A stretch of DNA of 64,000 nt from Theocolax elegans (GCA_026168455.1 CM047428.1:43555712-43619711), one strand, 5' to 3'. Positions 52,203 through 64,000 are shown, counted from the first letter of the stretch. The notes: a model not told the origin generated them from the sequence alone. A program made the numbers and translations.

Positions 52203-53207
52203 TTGAGGAGCTGGATGTAAGAACACGCCGAGCGCGGCGAATGGATAGAGGAGGCGGAGAGAAATTAAGAAATTGACGTCACCGTGATCAAATTTTTTAA
52301 TTTGCCGAATTTAATTTAAAAAAAATACTGTCGTATGCAGAATTAAAAGAGGCAACTTTTTTCTATTTAATGTTTTTCTGTACGATGTGCAGATCAGATG
52401 AAAAAAAATTAAGAACTGGAAATTTAGAGAACGGATTTTTAATCCATTTTTCAAAATTGAATCGCTGTAACTTTGACAAATCTTAATGAAATTCCCTGAT
52501 TTTTCGTACAGATACTTAATATAGTCTAACGATAAATATAAACCTGTAACAAATTCTACTTTAAACAAATTTTATACAACAATTGAACTTAACGTAAATA
52601 ACAAGCTTTTAATACGGTTTCAGTATTTAGTACCCGAAAGTGTGTTGTAAAGTCTTAGACTTCGCAAACTTCCAGCGAGAGATTTGTTCGTTTATATTTG
52701 AAGATAATTTCTTAAAAATTTCAGCTTATTTGGATAAAAAATTTTGCAGATAGAGCAAGCGCCAAAATCAGAGAAATAAATTTTGTGTACACTCATAAAT
52801 ATAAACAACGAAATTGTAAACAAATGAACATCGACTTCGTCGCCGTAATGGTCATCTGCTTCGCGGCATAAATCTGGCCGTCTTTGTTATTTATTGAAAA
52901 TCGCATTGTAATATTGTATCCAGCTACAGCATAAAAATGGTTTAAATATAATAACTGCTTTTTGATGCTATAAAATATCTTTATTTATCTTTATATTCTT
53001 AATTTTTTTCATTTGATCTGTACATCGTACAGAAAAACATTAAATAGAAAAAAGTTGCGTCTTTTAATTCTGGATACGACAGTATTTTTTTAAATTAAAT
53101 TCGGCAAATTAAAAAATTTGGTCACGGTGACGTCAATTTCTTAATTTCTCTCCGCCTCCTCTATCCATTCGCCGCGCTCGGCGTGTTCTTGTATCCAGCT
53201 CCTCAAT
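52203..53207. mobile_element. 1-kb inverted-repeat element
   Basis: Ends TTGAGGAGCTGGATGTAAGA and the near-complement TCTTGTATCCAGCTCCTCAA. The inverted arms are about 200 bp long (GCCGAGCGCGGCGAATGGAT, GACGTCACCGTGA, TTTTTCTGTACGATGT). TTAA lies next to each end. No ORF of interest. Confidence 0.8.
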
Positions 53208-53729
53208 TTAATATAGAATTCACGTGAAGGACGAAATTTCTTTAAAAAATTTGTGATCGGTAATTATGATGTAAAATTGAGAGTAAAAGATCGACTTAAT
53301 TACGAAGAGTCAAAATTTTTTTTAGAATATTACTTTGGTATTGTATAGTTAGAGTTAACATCCTTTCATTCTAATTATATTTCTGATGAAATAATACGTA
53401 CGTATTACAATGTATAATATATATTGTCTGTAATATCTCGTAAAATATTTAAATAAATCGACACTTACCTCATACATAATTTTGTATTTCGTATTTACTC
53501 ACCTAACATTTTTCCTCCCTACTACAACATGAAAATAAAAATAAAATCTTCTCACGCATTTATTCTATTTTCTTAAATACGCTCAGCTTACGATAATTTA
53601 TTGCTTCTCTTTAAATAGCTTCTCGGTATGTCAAAATTCTCCGGTGACCCTTTTGGGCACACGACCTTTTCTCACGACGAGTCGACTTTTAACCTTTTTG
53701 AATACACACTCACACATATATATATATAT
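53208..53729. other. Unique-looking AT-rich DNA
   Basis: No gene, repeat or motif recognised; a TA microsatellite begins at about 53716. Confidence 0.5.
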
Positions 53730-55383
53730 GGGTGGTTCTCTGTGACATCGAAGATGAAAAAAATAAATATTGCTATAACTGTGGGAATATGTTTTAGAGG
53801 TATCCAGTAGTTCTCCTGAATTTTTTCAGATTTTTTCTGGGCCATTATTTTAAGTTACAGAGAGTCAAAGTTGACATTTTAGCACTTTTTTGCATTATAT
53901 GCCCATTTTCATGAATTTTTAGCTCCCAGGGAATGCATTTTTCACTAAAAACATAAGTATGACTTTTTTTGTAAAATTTTCCGAACTTTTCATTAAAAAT
54001 ACATTTAAAGACATAAATGTATGCTGTCGCACTCTTTGGTAGCCATTTAAACCTTAAATAGTGAAAATCAGCAATTCTGCTCCGGACTCTGGTAACCTAA
54101 TACTGTCTAAAAGATGTCTTTTTATAGTCAGAAACTGCCTAAAAATTTCCAGAGTGGGCCTAAATCATTAAGATCACTTATGGTCAAAATATCCGGGAAA
54201 AGTGCCCGAAATATTAATAGAAATGTATATTTTTTGCCTTATAACGATGAATCTAGTAGCATGATCATTGCAAAAAATTTTGTGCACTTACCTTGGAGTG
54301 GTAGAAAAGTATCTTCACTTGTTTCAGTATCCATCTAATCCCCTGTAAGCTGCTAAAAGTATAATTATTATTATAGAAATGTAAAAAATTAATTTTTAAA
54401 CATTTATAATGCAGAATTTTTAGTTTTACATCCCTTACAAGAATTATAATACTAATCTGAAAGATTACTATAAATATATAAACATCATTATTACAATAAC
54501 TGAATATACGTATTTAATACAAAAGATATATAAATAAGTCGGATATATAATTATAATGAATAATATGATAACGTGACAGTGACAAGTTTGTGAAATCTAA
54601 ACAATGTATTGCTGAATAATAATAATAATAATGTTGATACTTTTATAGTAATCCTTCAGATTAGTATTATAATTCTTGTAAGGGATGTAAAACTAAAAAT
54701 CCAGCATTATAAATGTTTAAAAAATAATTTTTTATAATTTTATAATAATATTTGTATTTGTAGCAGCTTACAGGGGATTAGATGGATACTGAAACAAGTG
54801 GCGATACTTTTCTACCATTCCAAGGTAAGTGCAAAAATTTTTTTGCAATGATCATGCTACTAGATTCATCGTTATAAGGCTACAAATATACATTTCTATT
54901 AATATATCGGGCACTTTTCCCGGATATTTTGACCATAAGTGATCTTAATGATTTAGACCCACTCTGGAAATTTTTAGGCAGTTTCTGACTATAAAAAGAC
55001 ATCTTTTAGACAGTATTAGGTTACCAGAGTCCGGAGGAGAATTGCTGATTTTCACTATTTAAGGTTTAAATGGCTTACAAGAGTATGAGAGTATACATGT
55101 ATGACTGTCAAAGTATTTTTTATGAAAAATTCCGAAAATTTTACAAAAAAAGTCATGCTTATGTTTTTAGTGAAAAATGCATCCCCTGGGAGCTAAAAAT
55201 TCATGAAAATGGGCATATAATGCAAAAAAGTGCTAAAATGTCAACTTTGACTCTTTGTAACTTAAAATAATGGCATAGAAAAAATCTGAAAAAATTCAAG
55301 AGAACTACTGGATACCTCTAAAACATATTCCCACAGTTATAGCAATATTTATTTTTTTCATCTTCGATGTCACAGAGAACCAC

Positions 55384-55385
<2 letters not shown>
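53730..55385. repeat. 1.65-kb palindromic element, copy 2
   Basis: Same ends and arms as 48990-50643, nearly identical base for base, in the same orientation and again inside (TA)n. High similarity of the two copies and of their arms implies recent activity or conversion. Confidence 0.88.

Positions 55386-55452
<67 letters not shown>
55386..55452. repeat. (TA)n microsatellite
   Basis: About 33 uninterrupted TA units following palindrome copy 2. Confidence 0.95.
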
Positions 55453-55453
<1 letters not shown>

Positions 55454-55705
55454 GTATGTATGTGTACTTATGCAGACTCAAAATTTTTACCAATAACCCA
55501 ATACCCTATATCCCTATTTTTCATGTAAAAAATTTTTTTTGTGTCCGCATAAGTAGTGATAGAATAATTTTTTTCGAGTAAAATTATGCGGACGTCCGCA
55601 TAAGTCCATCAAAGTCTGCATAAGTCGGGTTACAGTACTAAAGTAGTCAGCACAACTCTAGATGTACATAAATATACACATACATACATATACATATATA
55701 TATAT

Positions 55706-55755
55706 ACTAGGGGGGCTTCGCCCCCCTGCGCGCTTTGCGCGCCAACCCCCTATTT
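55706..55755 (-). repeat. Twin GC hairpins, possible Helitron 3' end
   Basis: GGGGGGCTTCGCCCCCC and GCGCGCTTTGCGCGC lie side by side in AT-rich DNA. On the minus strand the block ends GCCCCCCTAG then T, as a Helitron 3' end would. The upstream boundary is not found. Confidence 0.45.
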
Positions 55756-57090
55756 TTAATTTCGAAAAAGGTTTTTCGTAATTAATTTATTTAAAATAAT
55801 GTTTTAAATTGTATTATTTTTTCACTACCATGGACACCTTAAAAATTAAACAGATTCACACAACACCTTGGAGGTATTGCTATAGTTATTATAATTTATA
55901 AATAAAAGTTTACCAAAATTTAGTGTAATGAAATCAGAATAAAAATAATAAAAAAAATAAAGACATATTAAATGTTAACTGTAAATTTTAAACTATATGA
56001 ATTCTTATAAAGCTTAAATTTATATTTTAATAATTATAAATGTTAATGAAAAATTAACTTACCAAAAATAGTAAAGTACATATACTTACTAAATTGTAGT
56101 ATTTTAGTTAACAACTTATTAAAATTTTGGATTATTTTAAACCGTTATAAATAGAAATTCACCTTCTAAAATTAATTTATTTAATGACGAACGATCATCG
56201 CCAAAAGTTCTATGTCATTAATATTTTGTACTTTAATAGTAATAAAACTTTCTTCTTAATTAAATTAATTTTTGTATTATTTTTAAAGAATTATTTATAA
56301 AATTTTAGCGCTATATAAATAAAAACCTGTTTCTTCCATTTCTCCCGTGATTCGTAATTTGCACTCTCTTTCAAAATTTGCGTTTTAATCCATAATTATA
56401 TCAAATTTATTTTTACTATGCAGAGCCCAAATATTTATTTTGATTATTATAAACAAATTCATTTCTTAAATATCCTTCTATTTCTAATAAATACATACTT
56501 GTTTATTTAAAATATTGTGTTATATAAATATAAATTATCTACACACTTATATATCCATACAATTTTGAAATATTAATTTAAAAAATATTTAAATTAAATG
56601 CTCCTAAATTAATAGTTTTTGAAAATCTATTCAAATGTAATTCGTATTTTATATCGCCACTGCTAAAATTTGAATTTTCTTTTGCCTATACTGTCTATAA
56701 TAGAATTATCTTAAAAATGCAATAATTAATATATTTAATTTTTAACCCATTGTATATATCATATGGATATTTGGAAAAGTGTATGTTATACTTGATTAAT
56801 ATTTATTTAATCTTCAAACAATTTTGCATCTGTATTTAAAGCATTACATTGCATTTTAGATCCGTTATTATTATTGGGTATATGTTTAAAAATTTTATGA
56901 GTTTTATCAAGAATGAGTAGACAAATACACATTCTTTCAAGTTATGTTCACAACTTTTTTTTGCGCACGGAAAAAATACGTATATTATGTATTCTTGAAA
57001 AAACATTTTTAAAATATATATATATTATATAAATATTACGCCGCACGCACACACACCCACATACATACATACATATATATACATATATAT
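55756..57090. repeat. AT-rich duplicated block, copy 1
   Basis: About 56040-57050 is repeated, diverged, at 57815-58740 in the same orientation (TTAACTTACCAAAAATAGTA, AAAACCTGTTTCTTCCATTT, ACAACTTTTTTTTGCGCACG). No coding sequence. Confidence 0.75.
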
Positions 57091-57803
57091 GGTCTATTTC
57101 ACGTCAAGTGGTACGATGCTAATTATGTGTAGAATTTATCCTTCTGGGTTAGAATTTCTAATCTTAAGGTCAATGTTACATAAACTACATTTCAATATTC
57201 AACTTAAAAAAGTGTAAGTTCGCCGCAATTGATTTTTTTATCCAAAAGTCTAAAAGAAAGCTTGGAGCAATACCTTTCAAATAGTCTGTAGCTTTTTATG
57301 GCCTTCAATTCTGTAAAAAGTTGTGATAATTTAAAGAAAGACAAAAAATTCACAAAAATTAACATGGTATTTCCCATTTAAATTTTTAAAAAAATTTGGT
57401 GTTTGTGTGTTCAAAAAATGTGATCTTTTGAGCGGTGTTAGATCAAAATCGATTGTGGCGTGGTCGCCTTTTTTGATATTCAATATTTCCGGGCGTTCTA
57501 TCTCTTCGAGATTTTAAAATTAGGAATTGTAACCCAAGTAGATAAGTACTAAAGATTATTTTGAACAAAAGTTGTTTATAATGTATTTTTAAAAAAATCA
57601 ATAGATTTTGAGATAAATAGCTTTGAAAATAATAATTTCTCTAAAAAATTGTAAAATTTCCATTTTTCATGGTGGAATAACTCTTAGGCAAATTATTTTT
57701 AACACCTCAAATTTTTTTTCTATCTTCTGGAAGATATTTCCAGTCTGTTCAAAAAATTTGGAGTGATTTCAAATTTTCATCGTACCACTGATATGAAATA
57801 GCC
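57091..57803. mobile_element. Inverted-repeat element
   Basis: Ends GGTCTATTTCACGTCAAGTG with GTACGATG, and CATCGTACCACTGATATGAA with ATAGCC, inserted in TA-rich DNA. Non-coding. A truncated copy starts at 58776 (CTTCTGGGTTAGTATTTCTA) and runs to about 58965. Confidence 0.7.
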
Positions 57804-57814
57804 CATATATATGG

Positions 57815-59045
57815 TAATGAACAATTAACTTACCAAAAATAGTAAAGTGCATATACTTAATTGTAGTATTTAGTAAAAACCTATTAAAATTTTCGATTAT
57901 TTGAAACGGATTTAATAGAACTTTACCTCCTAAAATTAATTTATTTAAGTCATCGCCAAGAGTTCTATATGTCATTAATATTTTGTACTTTAAGAGTAAT
58001 AAAACTTTCTTCTTAATTAAATTAATTTTTGTATTAGCTTTAAATAATTATTTATAACATTTTAGCGGTATATAAATAAAAACCTGTTTCTTCCATTTCT
58101 CCCGTAATTCGTAATTTGCACCCTCTTTCAAAATTTGCGTTGTAATCCATAATTATATCCAATTTATTTTTCCCTTTAGTTACAGAGCCCATATATTTAT
58201 TTTAATTATTATAAACAAAGGCATTGCTTAAATAACCTTTTGTTTCTAATAAATACATACTTATTTATATAAAATATTGTTTTATATAAATATACGTAAT
58301 CTACTTACTTACATATCCATACAATTTTTAAATTTTGATTTGAATAATATTTAAATTAAATACTACTAAAATAATAATTTTCGAAAAATTTTTAAAATGT
58401 AATTCGTATTTTATATTGCCTCTGTTAAAATTTGAATTTTCTTTTGCCATTACTGTTTATAATAGAATTATCTTAAAAATGCAATAATTAATGTACTAAT
58501 TTTTAATTTATTGTATATTTCACATATAGCTATTTGAAAAAGTGTATGTTATACTTGATTAATATTTATTTTATCTTCGTAAAATTGCGCATATTTTTAA
58601 AAACATTACATTAAATTTTAGGTCCGTTTTTATTTTATGAGTTTTATCAGGAATAAGTAAACTAATACACATTGTTTCAAGTTATATTCACAACTTTTTT
58701 TTGCGCACGGAAAATCTATTCTTGAAAAAACAAATAACACGTACACACACATACGCACACACATACACACACACACACTTCTGGGTTAGTATTTCTAATT
58801 TGAATGTAAATGTTATATAAAATACATGCCAATATTCAACTTAAAACAAGTGTAAATGCGCTACAATTGATTTTTTATCCAAAAGTTTGAAAGAAAGCTT
58901 GGAGCAATACCTTTCAAATAGTCTGTAGCATTTTTATGGCCTTCAGTTCTGTAAAAAGTTATGAATTATCTTAAAAATGCAATAATTAATGTATTTAATT
59001 TTTAACCCATTCTATATATCACATATGGATATTTGGAAAAGTGTA
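57815..59045. repeat. AT-rich duplicated block, copy 2
   Basis: Diverged copy of 56040-57050, then (CA)n at 58741-58780, a truncated copy of the 57091 element, and a third copy of the TTAACCCATT...GGATATTTGGAAAAGTGTAT segment at 58965-59048. Confidence 0.72.
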
Positions 59046-59606
59046 TGTTCACACACACACACTCACACACACACTCATGCACGCACACGCACACACATAT
59101 ATATATGACATATACATATAACATATATATGTCATATATATATAACATATATATATAACATATATATATGACATATATATATATAACATATATATATAAC
59201 ATATATATATGACATATATATATAACATATATATATAACATATATATGACATATATATATAAAACATATATATATAACATATATATATATAAAACATATA
59301 TACATATAACATATATATATGACATATATATATAACATATATATAACATATATATATAACATATATATGACATATATATATATGTTGAATTCTGAATTCT
59401 TAGACACGGCGGCGGCGGCGGCGGCGGCGGCGAAATATTTATATATTATAGAGAGATATAACATATATATATGACATATATATATAACATATATATAACA
59501 TATATATATAACATATATATGACATATATATATATGTTGAATTCTGAATTCTTAGACACGGCGGCGGCGGCGGCGGCGAAATATTTATATATTATAGAGA
59601 GATATA
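59046..59606. repeat. ATAT/ACAT/GACAT satellite with (GGC)n islands
   Basis: Long irregular arrays of ATATATAACAT and ATATATGACAT, interrupted twice by GAATTCTGAATTCTTA-GACAC-(GGC)n-GAAATATTTATATATT (59384-59450, 59535-59600). ORFs of Tyr/Ile/Met repeats here are artefacts. Confidence 0.9.
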
Positions 59607-59788
59607 CCTATACATGAATGTATGTCTCTCTGGCACGCGTGGGCCCCGCCGTGACGTCACCGCCGGGCTAGACACCCCATTGTCCACGCTAGACAACCCC
59701 ATTGTCCGCGCCAGATAACATTGTCGTTAGGCCACGCCCATGCCGGCGCGCTATAAGGTATCCTTACTACTCCGGAAAATCTAAATAA
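59607..59788. other. GC-rich stretch with CACC/CCCATTGTCC repeats
   Basis: GACACCCCATTGTCCACGCT is repeated with changes two to three times; GTGGGCCCCGCCGTGACGTC is present. No ORF; possibly a repeat fragment. Confidence 0.4.
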
Positions 59789-59990
59789 TAGGCTTGCGAT
59801 GGCTCAGTTGATAAGGTAATGGGTTTTACACTCGATGATTCGAGTTAGATTCTCGTATCCTATCGTGTGATAGAAATACCACTGTTGAATTTTATCTCTA
59901 AAGTACTTTATTCACAAACACATCACATGTCTCCGTTCTGATTAGCACCTTTTAATAGCATAAAATGAGATATGGTTTTGTGCGGTTCAG
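59789..59990 (+). mobile_element. tRNA-derived SINE, diverged copy
   Basis: Head AGGCTTGCGATGGCTCAGTT, B-box-like GATTCGAGTTAGATTC, then ATACCACTG, TAAAGTACTTTATTCAC and GATTAGCACCTTTTAATAGC. This is the same order of landmarks as the SINE at 3280-3500. Confidence 0.7.
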
Positions 59991-60254
59991 GGCGTTTAAA
60001 GTTCTTCGATCTCTAGTAGTTTGAAAGCTAATAATACTTACGTAATGTGTCTAATAATCAAATAACCCAAAATATTTTAGAATGCCAGATATCCATAAAT
60101 ACTAATAATTTTATAATTCATAACTACTGAAAATTAAAAATTATTATACAAATACAATTATTATAATATTAATTTATATTAGAAAATGTTTATATCATAA
60201 TTTATTTAATTCAAATAAAACCACAATATTATTAATTAATTGCATGTTTTTTAG

Positions 60255-60410
60255 AGTGACGCTGTATCTACAGCTACTTACTGCGCATACACACCAAAAA
60301 TGAGTTTACGTGTACTTAAACTATTAATAATCATGTTCGAAAGAGCTCAACGACCAATTAAAATGACAGCTGGCAGTATTGTGGAGTTATCACTAGAAAC
60401 TTTTAATAGA
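60255..60410 (+). pseudogene. Insect odorant receptor, penultimate exon
   Basis: Acceptor TTTTTTAG at 60247-60254, donor GTACGT at 60411. 52 codons in frame: SDAVSTATYCAYTPKM, SLRVLKLLIIMFERAQRPIK and MTAGSIVELSLETFNR. The PK...L..MF.R...P....AG....LSLETF pattern is the conserved end of insect Or proteins, covering the start of the last transmembrane region. The usual WY after the Tyr is missing (a short gap before TPKM). Upstream exons are not found in the 6 kb to the left, so this may be a 3' fragment or pseudogene rather than a working receptor; exons could lie further away only with unusually long introns. Confidence 0.82.
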
Positions 60411-60494
60411 GTACGTGAAAACATACGTAATTTACATTAATTTCATTCTATAATAAAAATAATATTACTAATGATGAATAATTTTATTTTTCAG

Positions 60495-60548
60495 TTAGTC
60501 ACCAGTGCAATTTCTTTTTTTACAGTACTACGAAATTTTAATCAATAA
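60495..60548 (+). pseudogene. Insect odorant receptor, last exon
   Basis: Acceptor TTTATTTTTCAG precedes it. 18 codons in phase 0 with the previous exon: LVTSAISFFTVLRNFNQ and stop. S.FTVLRN at the C-terminus is typical of insect odorant receptors (seventh transmembrane end). AATAAA at 60544-60549 overlaps the stop and could serve as a polyadenylation signal. Both exons and the 84-bp intron are intact. Confidence 0.82.
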
Positions 60549-61823
60549 AGAAAGCGTCTTTAAAACATTGTTAATATAAGATAAATAGAATGCAATAGTA
60601 ATAGTAAGACTTTAATATTTTTAATTGCATTATTTTAAGATAAATATTAACAAAGTTATACATTTATGCATCGACTATTGATTAGTTTATTATAATTAAT
60701 AAATATCACGTTTATAGTTTTACATGTCTCTTTTCATAATTAAAACTTAGGTCTACAAATAGGTAGGGTTAAGATAGTTAAGAAACATCGAATAATTAAA
60801 ACTTATATAATTTTCTTTATCATCTACGCAGTATTTCTAGTCTAAATGTTAATAATGAAAAACGTATACATTTAATTTTATATAATTAATTACAAGTTTT
60901 GTGTTAAAGCCTTATGATCTAAAATATTTTATTTACTACTCGTTACTATATCAGATATTAAACATTACATTTTTATTCGTAGCAACAATGAGTCGTCGCA
61001 CTGATAATGAAAACGATGATAAGTAAAACATTAAAATTACATTTTTATCTTTATTTGCAGAATAAGTCGAATGAAGACGATCACCTTTATCCCATTTACA
61101 TCTCCATAATCAATTAGTAAGTTAAATAAATAAATAAATTAAGAGAATAAACAAATGAAATAAATTTTATGCAAAAAGCAGTCACTGGAGTAGAACGTTA
61201 TATCACAGATGGAATACTAAATTTATTTTTACAATCTTTTATTGTAGCTGCTATAGCTTTTCTCAGGACTCTTGACGTCTCCGCCATTCTGCCACCGCGT
61301 CCAAGATGGTGATTCTAAATTTTGAAAAACTCTTTAAAGTTTATCAAAGTATACGTATGAATTTTTTCAGAACGTTTTAAGCCAAATTCTGAATTTTTTT
61401 AATTTTAACCTATTTACATTATTGATATATTCTATACGTAAATCGACACATGTACAAATTTTTTTCAACACTTCAAATATCACTTCCGCCAGATCTTCAA
61501 TCAGCTTGACTACTCTGTCCAAATAACAGATTGTTAACCGTATGAGTAACCCTGGAATGCAGATTGATTTGTTCAACACTCATTCCTCTCATAGATGTCA
61601 AAAAATTTGCAATATTTGCAAATTCGGCTTTAAAGGCCTCCCAAGTTTTCGTAAAAAACTCAAGACTTCAAAAATCTTGACTACTGATGCGTATTGTTGT
61701 ATAAAAATCTATAATGTCGGATGTTGAATTCTCGAGTCCCATGAGTTATGAGGTAGTACCTTACTATGTTAATTATAAATTTTTAATTTAAAATGAAATT
61801 AATGGATAGGAGGGGAAAGGATC
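60549..61823. other. No confident gene
   Basis: AT-rich DNA. ATGAGTCGTCGCACTG (60989) opens 12 codons after an acceptor-like TTTATTCGTAG; 61542-61727 (plus) and 61367-61579 (minus) are overlapping open frames I do not recognise. Could include receptor-gene remnants, not provable here. Confidence 0.4.
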
Positions 61824-62490
61824 CCCTACTAGCACACAACGTTGTAGCAACGTCGTGGCAACGTTGTTTTGACAACGTTACAACGTTGTTATAAAAGTTA
61901 TTGAAACGTTGGAGCAACGTTGCTACAACGTGGGATATGTCCGCTAAGATGTATGTAAGTTGCCGCAACGTTGAAAATGCCTTTAAAAAATGTATTTCAC
62001 ATAAAAATTTAAAAAATGTCCTGGGCAAGCGAAAAAATCCATTATTAAATGTACAAACTTTTAATTAATAAAAAAAAATAAAAAAAATTACCTTTTGGTT
62101 ATATAAACTACTATCAAAATATACTCCGAAATTAATAACCTAAATTTTATTTAATGACAGGAACAACAAAATAGCTCAGGTGGTAGAGAGTAAGCCTTCG
62201 GTGCTGAAGATCCGAGGTTCAATTCCCGCGGGCTGAAAATTTTTTTTTTCTTTTTTTTATTATTTAAAATTTTGTGCATTTAAAAATGTATTTTTTTGCT
62301 TGCCCAGGACATTTTTTAAATTTTTCTATGAAATAGAATTTTTAATAAAATCGTTATTTCCACCTATCGCGGCAACTTACATAAATCTTAGCGGACATAT
62401 CCCACGTTGTAGCAACGTTGCTCTAACGTTTCAAAAACTTTTATAACAACGTTGTAACGTTGTCAAAACAACGTTGCCACAACGTTGCTA
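61824..62490. mobile_element. ACAACGTTG palindromic element, chain member 1
   Basis: Begins CCCTACTAGCACACAACG. Left arm to about 62080 lacks its tRNA-like module; right arm has one (A box TAGCTCAGGTGG 62172-62183, B box GGTTCAATTCC 62216-62226). Its right end is fused into the next member near 62490. Confidence 0.8.
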
Positions 62491-62916
62491 CAACGTGGGA
62501 TATGTCCGCTAAGATGTATGTAAGTTGCCGCAACGTTGAAAATGCCTTTAAAAAATGTATTTCACATAAAAATTTAAAAAATGTCCTGGGCAAGCGAAAA
62601 AATCCATTATTAAATGTACAAACTTTTAATTAATAAAAAAAAATAAAAAAATTACCTTTTGGTTATATAAATTTATAAAATTTGTGCATTTAAAATGTAT
62701 TTTTTGCTTGCCCAGGACATTTTTAAATTTTTCTATGAAATAGAATTTTAATAAATCGTTATTTCCACCTATCGCGGCAACTTACATAAATCTTAGCGGA
62801 CATATCCCACGTTGTAGCAACGTTGCTCTAACGTTTCAAAAACTTTTATAACAACGTTGTAACGTGTCAAAAACAACGTTGCCACAACGTTGCTACAACG
62901 TTGTATGCTAGTAGGG
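62490..62916. mobile_element. ACAACGTTG element, chain member 2 (deleted centre)
   Basis: Left arm from GCTACAACGTGGGATATGTC, then a direct jump to the right arm at about 62680, ending TGCTAGTAGGG at 62916. No tRNA-like module. Confidence 0.75.
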
Positions 62917-63762
62917 CCCTACTAGCACACAACATTGTGGCAACGTTGTGGCAACGTTGTTTTGACAACGTTACAACGTTGTTATAAAAGTTGTTGAAAC
63001 GTTGGAGCAAGGTTGCTACAACGTGGGATATGTCCGCTAAGATGTATGTAAGTTGCCGCGATATGTGGAAATAACGTTGTGACAACGTTTGAGCAACGTT
63101 GAAAATGCCTTTTAAAAATGTATTACATATAAAAATTTAAAATATGTCCTGGGCAAGCTAAAAAATACATTTTTAAATGCACAAAATTTTAATTAATAAA
63201 AGAAAAATAAAAAAAAATATTTCCCTTCCGCGGGAATTGAACCTCGGATCTTCAGCTTTGAAGGCTTGCTCTCTACCAACTGAGCTATTTTGTTCTTCCT
63301 GTCATTAAATTTACTTTAGGTTATTAATTTCGGAGCATATTTCGATAGTAGTTTATAACCAAAAGTTAATTTAAAGACGGAAACAACAGAATAGCTCAGT
63401 TGATAGAGAGTAAGCCTCCGGATCTAAAGATCCGAGGTTCAATTCCCGCGGAAGGGAAATATTTTTTTTTATTTTTCTTTTATTAATTAAAATTTTGTGC
63501 ATTTAAAAATGTATTTTTTAGCTTGCCCAGGACATATTTTAAATTTTTATATGTAATACATTTTTAAAAGGCATTTTCAACGTTGCTCAAACGTTGTCAC
63601 AACGTTATTTCCACATATCGCGGCAACTTACATACATCTTAGCGGACATATCCCACGTTGTAGCAACCTTGCTCCAACGTTTCAACAACTTTTATAACAA
63701 CGTTGTAACGTTGTCAAAACAACGTTGCCACAACGTTGCCACAATGTTGTGTGCTAGTAGGG
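62917..63762. mobile_element. ACAACGTTG element, chain member 3 (complete)
   Basis: Begins CCCTACTAGCA and ends TGCTAGTAGGG, touching its neighbours with no spacer (AGTAGGGCCCTACT at both joints). Two divergent tRNA-like modules: minus A box 63287-63276 and B box 63243-63233; plus A box 63392-63403 and B box 63436-63446. Nearly the same as 21392-22203. The mirrored ORFs 62867-63085 and 63594-63833 are repeat-derived. Confidence 0.85.
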
Positions 63763-64000
63763 CCCTACTAGCATACAACGTTGTAGCAACGTTGTGGCAA
63801 CGTTGTTTTGACAACGTTACAACGTTGTTATAAAAGTTTTTGAAACGTTAGAGCAACGTTGCTACAACGTGGGATATGTCCGCTAAGATTTATGTAAGTT
63901 GCCGCGATAGGTGGAAATAACGATTTTATTAAAAATTCTATTTCATAGTCTTTCGAACTAAAATCTTTATTTTTGGAATAAAGCAGGCCCATTATACCTT
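63763..64000. mobile_element. ACAACGTTG element, chain member 4 (cut by window end)
   Basis: Starts CCCTACTAGCATACAACG and follows the left-arm order to about 63945, where similarity to the family is lost or continues out of the window. Confidence 0.7.

Noticed and set aside
49372..55270. Repeated 66-74-codon frames in the 1.65-kb palindromes
   Set aside because: They occur as mirror images on both strands with no domain, as expected of palindromic non-coding DNA.
59002..59464. Three overlapping frames rich in Tyr, Ile and Met
   Set aside because: Translation of the ATAT/ACAT satellite; no gene signals.

Overview
The window is AT-rich eukaryotic, almost certainly insect, genomic DNA made mostly of nested transposable elements. 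Poly-T tracts, AT microsatellites, introns, Penelope, piggyBac, hAT, Helitron, LINE and SINE copies all point to an arthropod. The only host-type gene I recognise is the 3' end of an insect odorant receptor (60255-60548), which suggests a hymenopteran such as an ant; the order is inference, the insect call is firmer.

The main structure is one very large DNA transposon, 1692-46538 (about 44.8 kb). It interrupts the endonuclease region of an older minus-strand LINE whose halves lie at 1-1691 and 46539-about 48290. A 9-bp duplication (CTGATGGCC, 1683-1691 and 46539-46547) flanks it, and joining the flanks at one copy gives an uninterrupted LINE reading frame. Its ends are long terminal inverted repeats of about 4.1 kb (left) and 3.6 kb (right), with tandem sub-repeats near the tips, as in Foldback/Mutator-like elements. 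On the plus strand it carries a decayed multi-exon gene (21009-40693). This combines a Mutator-like (MULE) DDE transposase core, a Cys-rich zinc-binding segment and a ubiquitin-specific-protease-like domain with recognisable Cys box, CxxC pairs and His box. A second, truncated copy of the 5' half lies inverted on the left (20436 down to 7015). The two copies diverge from a palindrome centred near 20711 that has a CCAAT box in each arm.

Later insertions fill this element. They include three Penelope-like elements (7282-19814 with further nested insertions, about 24746-26080, 41379-42935) and a nearly intact about 6-kb LINE (11169-17222, minus) with two extra ORFs after its RT and an internal Inr+DPE promoter. 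Others are a piggyBac in the transposase coding region (about 30660-33593), a hAT in an intron (35614-40303), a Helitron (4569-5130), a tRNA-derived SINE (3280-3500), a 5S-rRNA-like retroposon (26094-26536), and several TTAA-flanked, TA-flanked and palindromic miniature elements.

To the right (48.3-59.8 kb) the DNA is non-genic: tandem repeats, two almost identical 1.65-kb palindromes in TA microsatellites, a duplicated AT-rich block and long ATAT/ACAT/GGC satellites. From 59.8 kb there is a SINE, the odorant receptor exons, and finally a head-to-head chain of palindromic elements rich in ACAACGTTG, which carry tRNA-like modules and run off the window end. One copy of this family (21392-22203) also interrupts the first exon of the giant element's gene. 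Boundaries marked 'about' were judged by eye.
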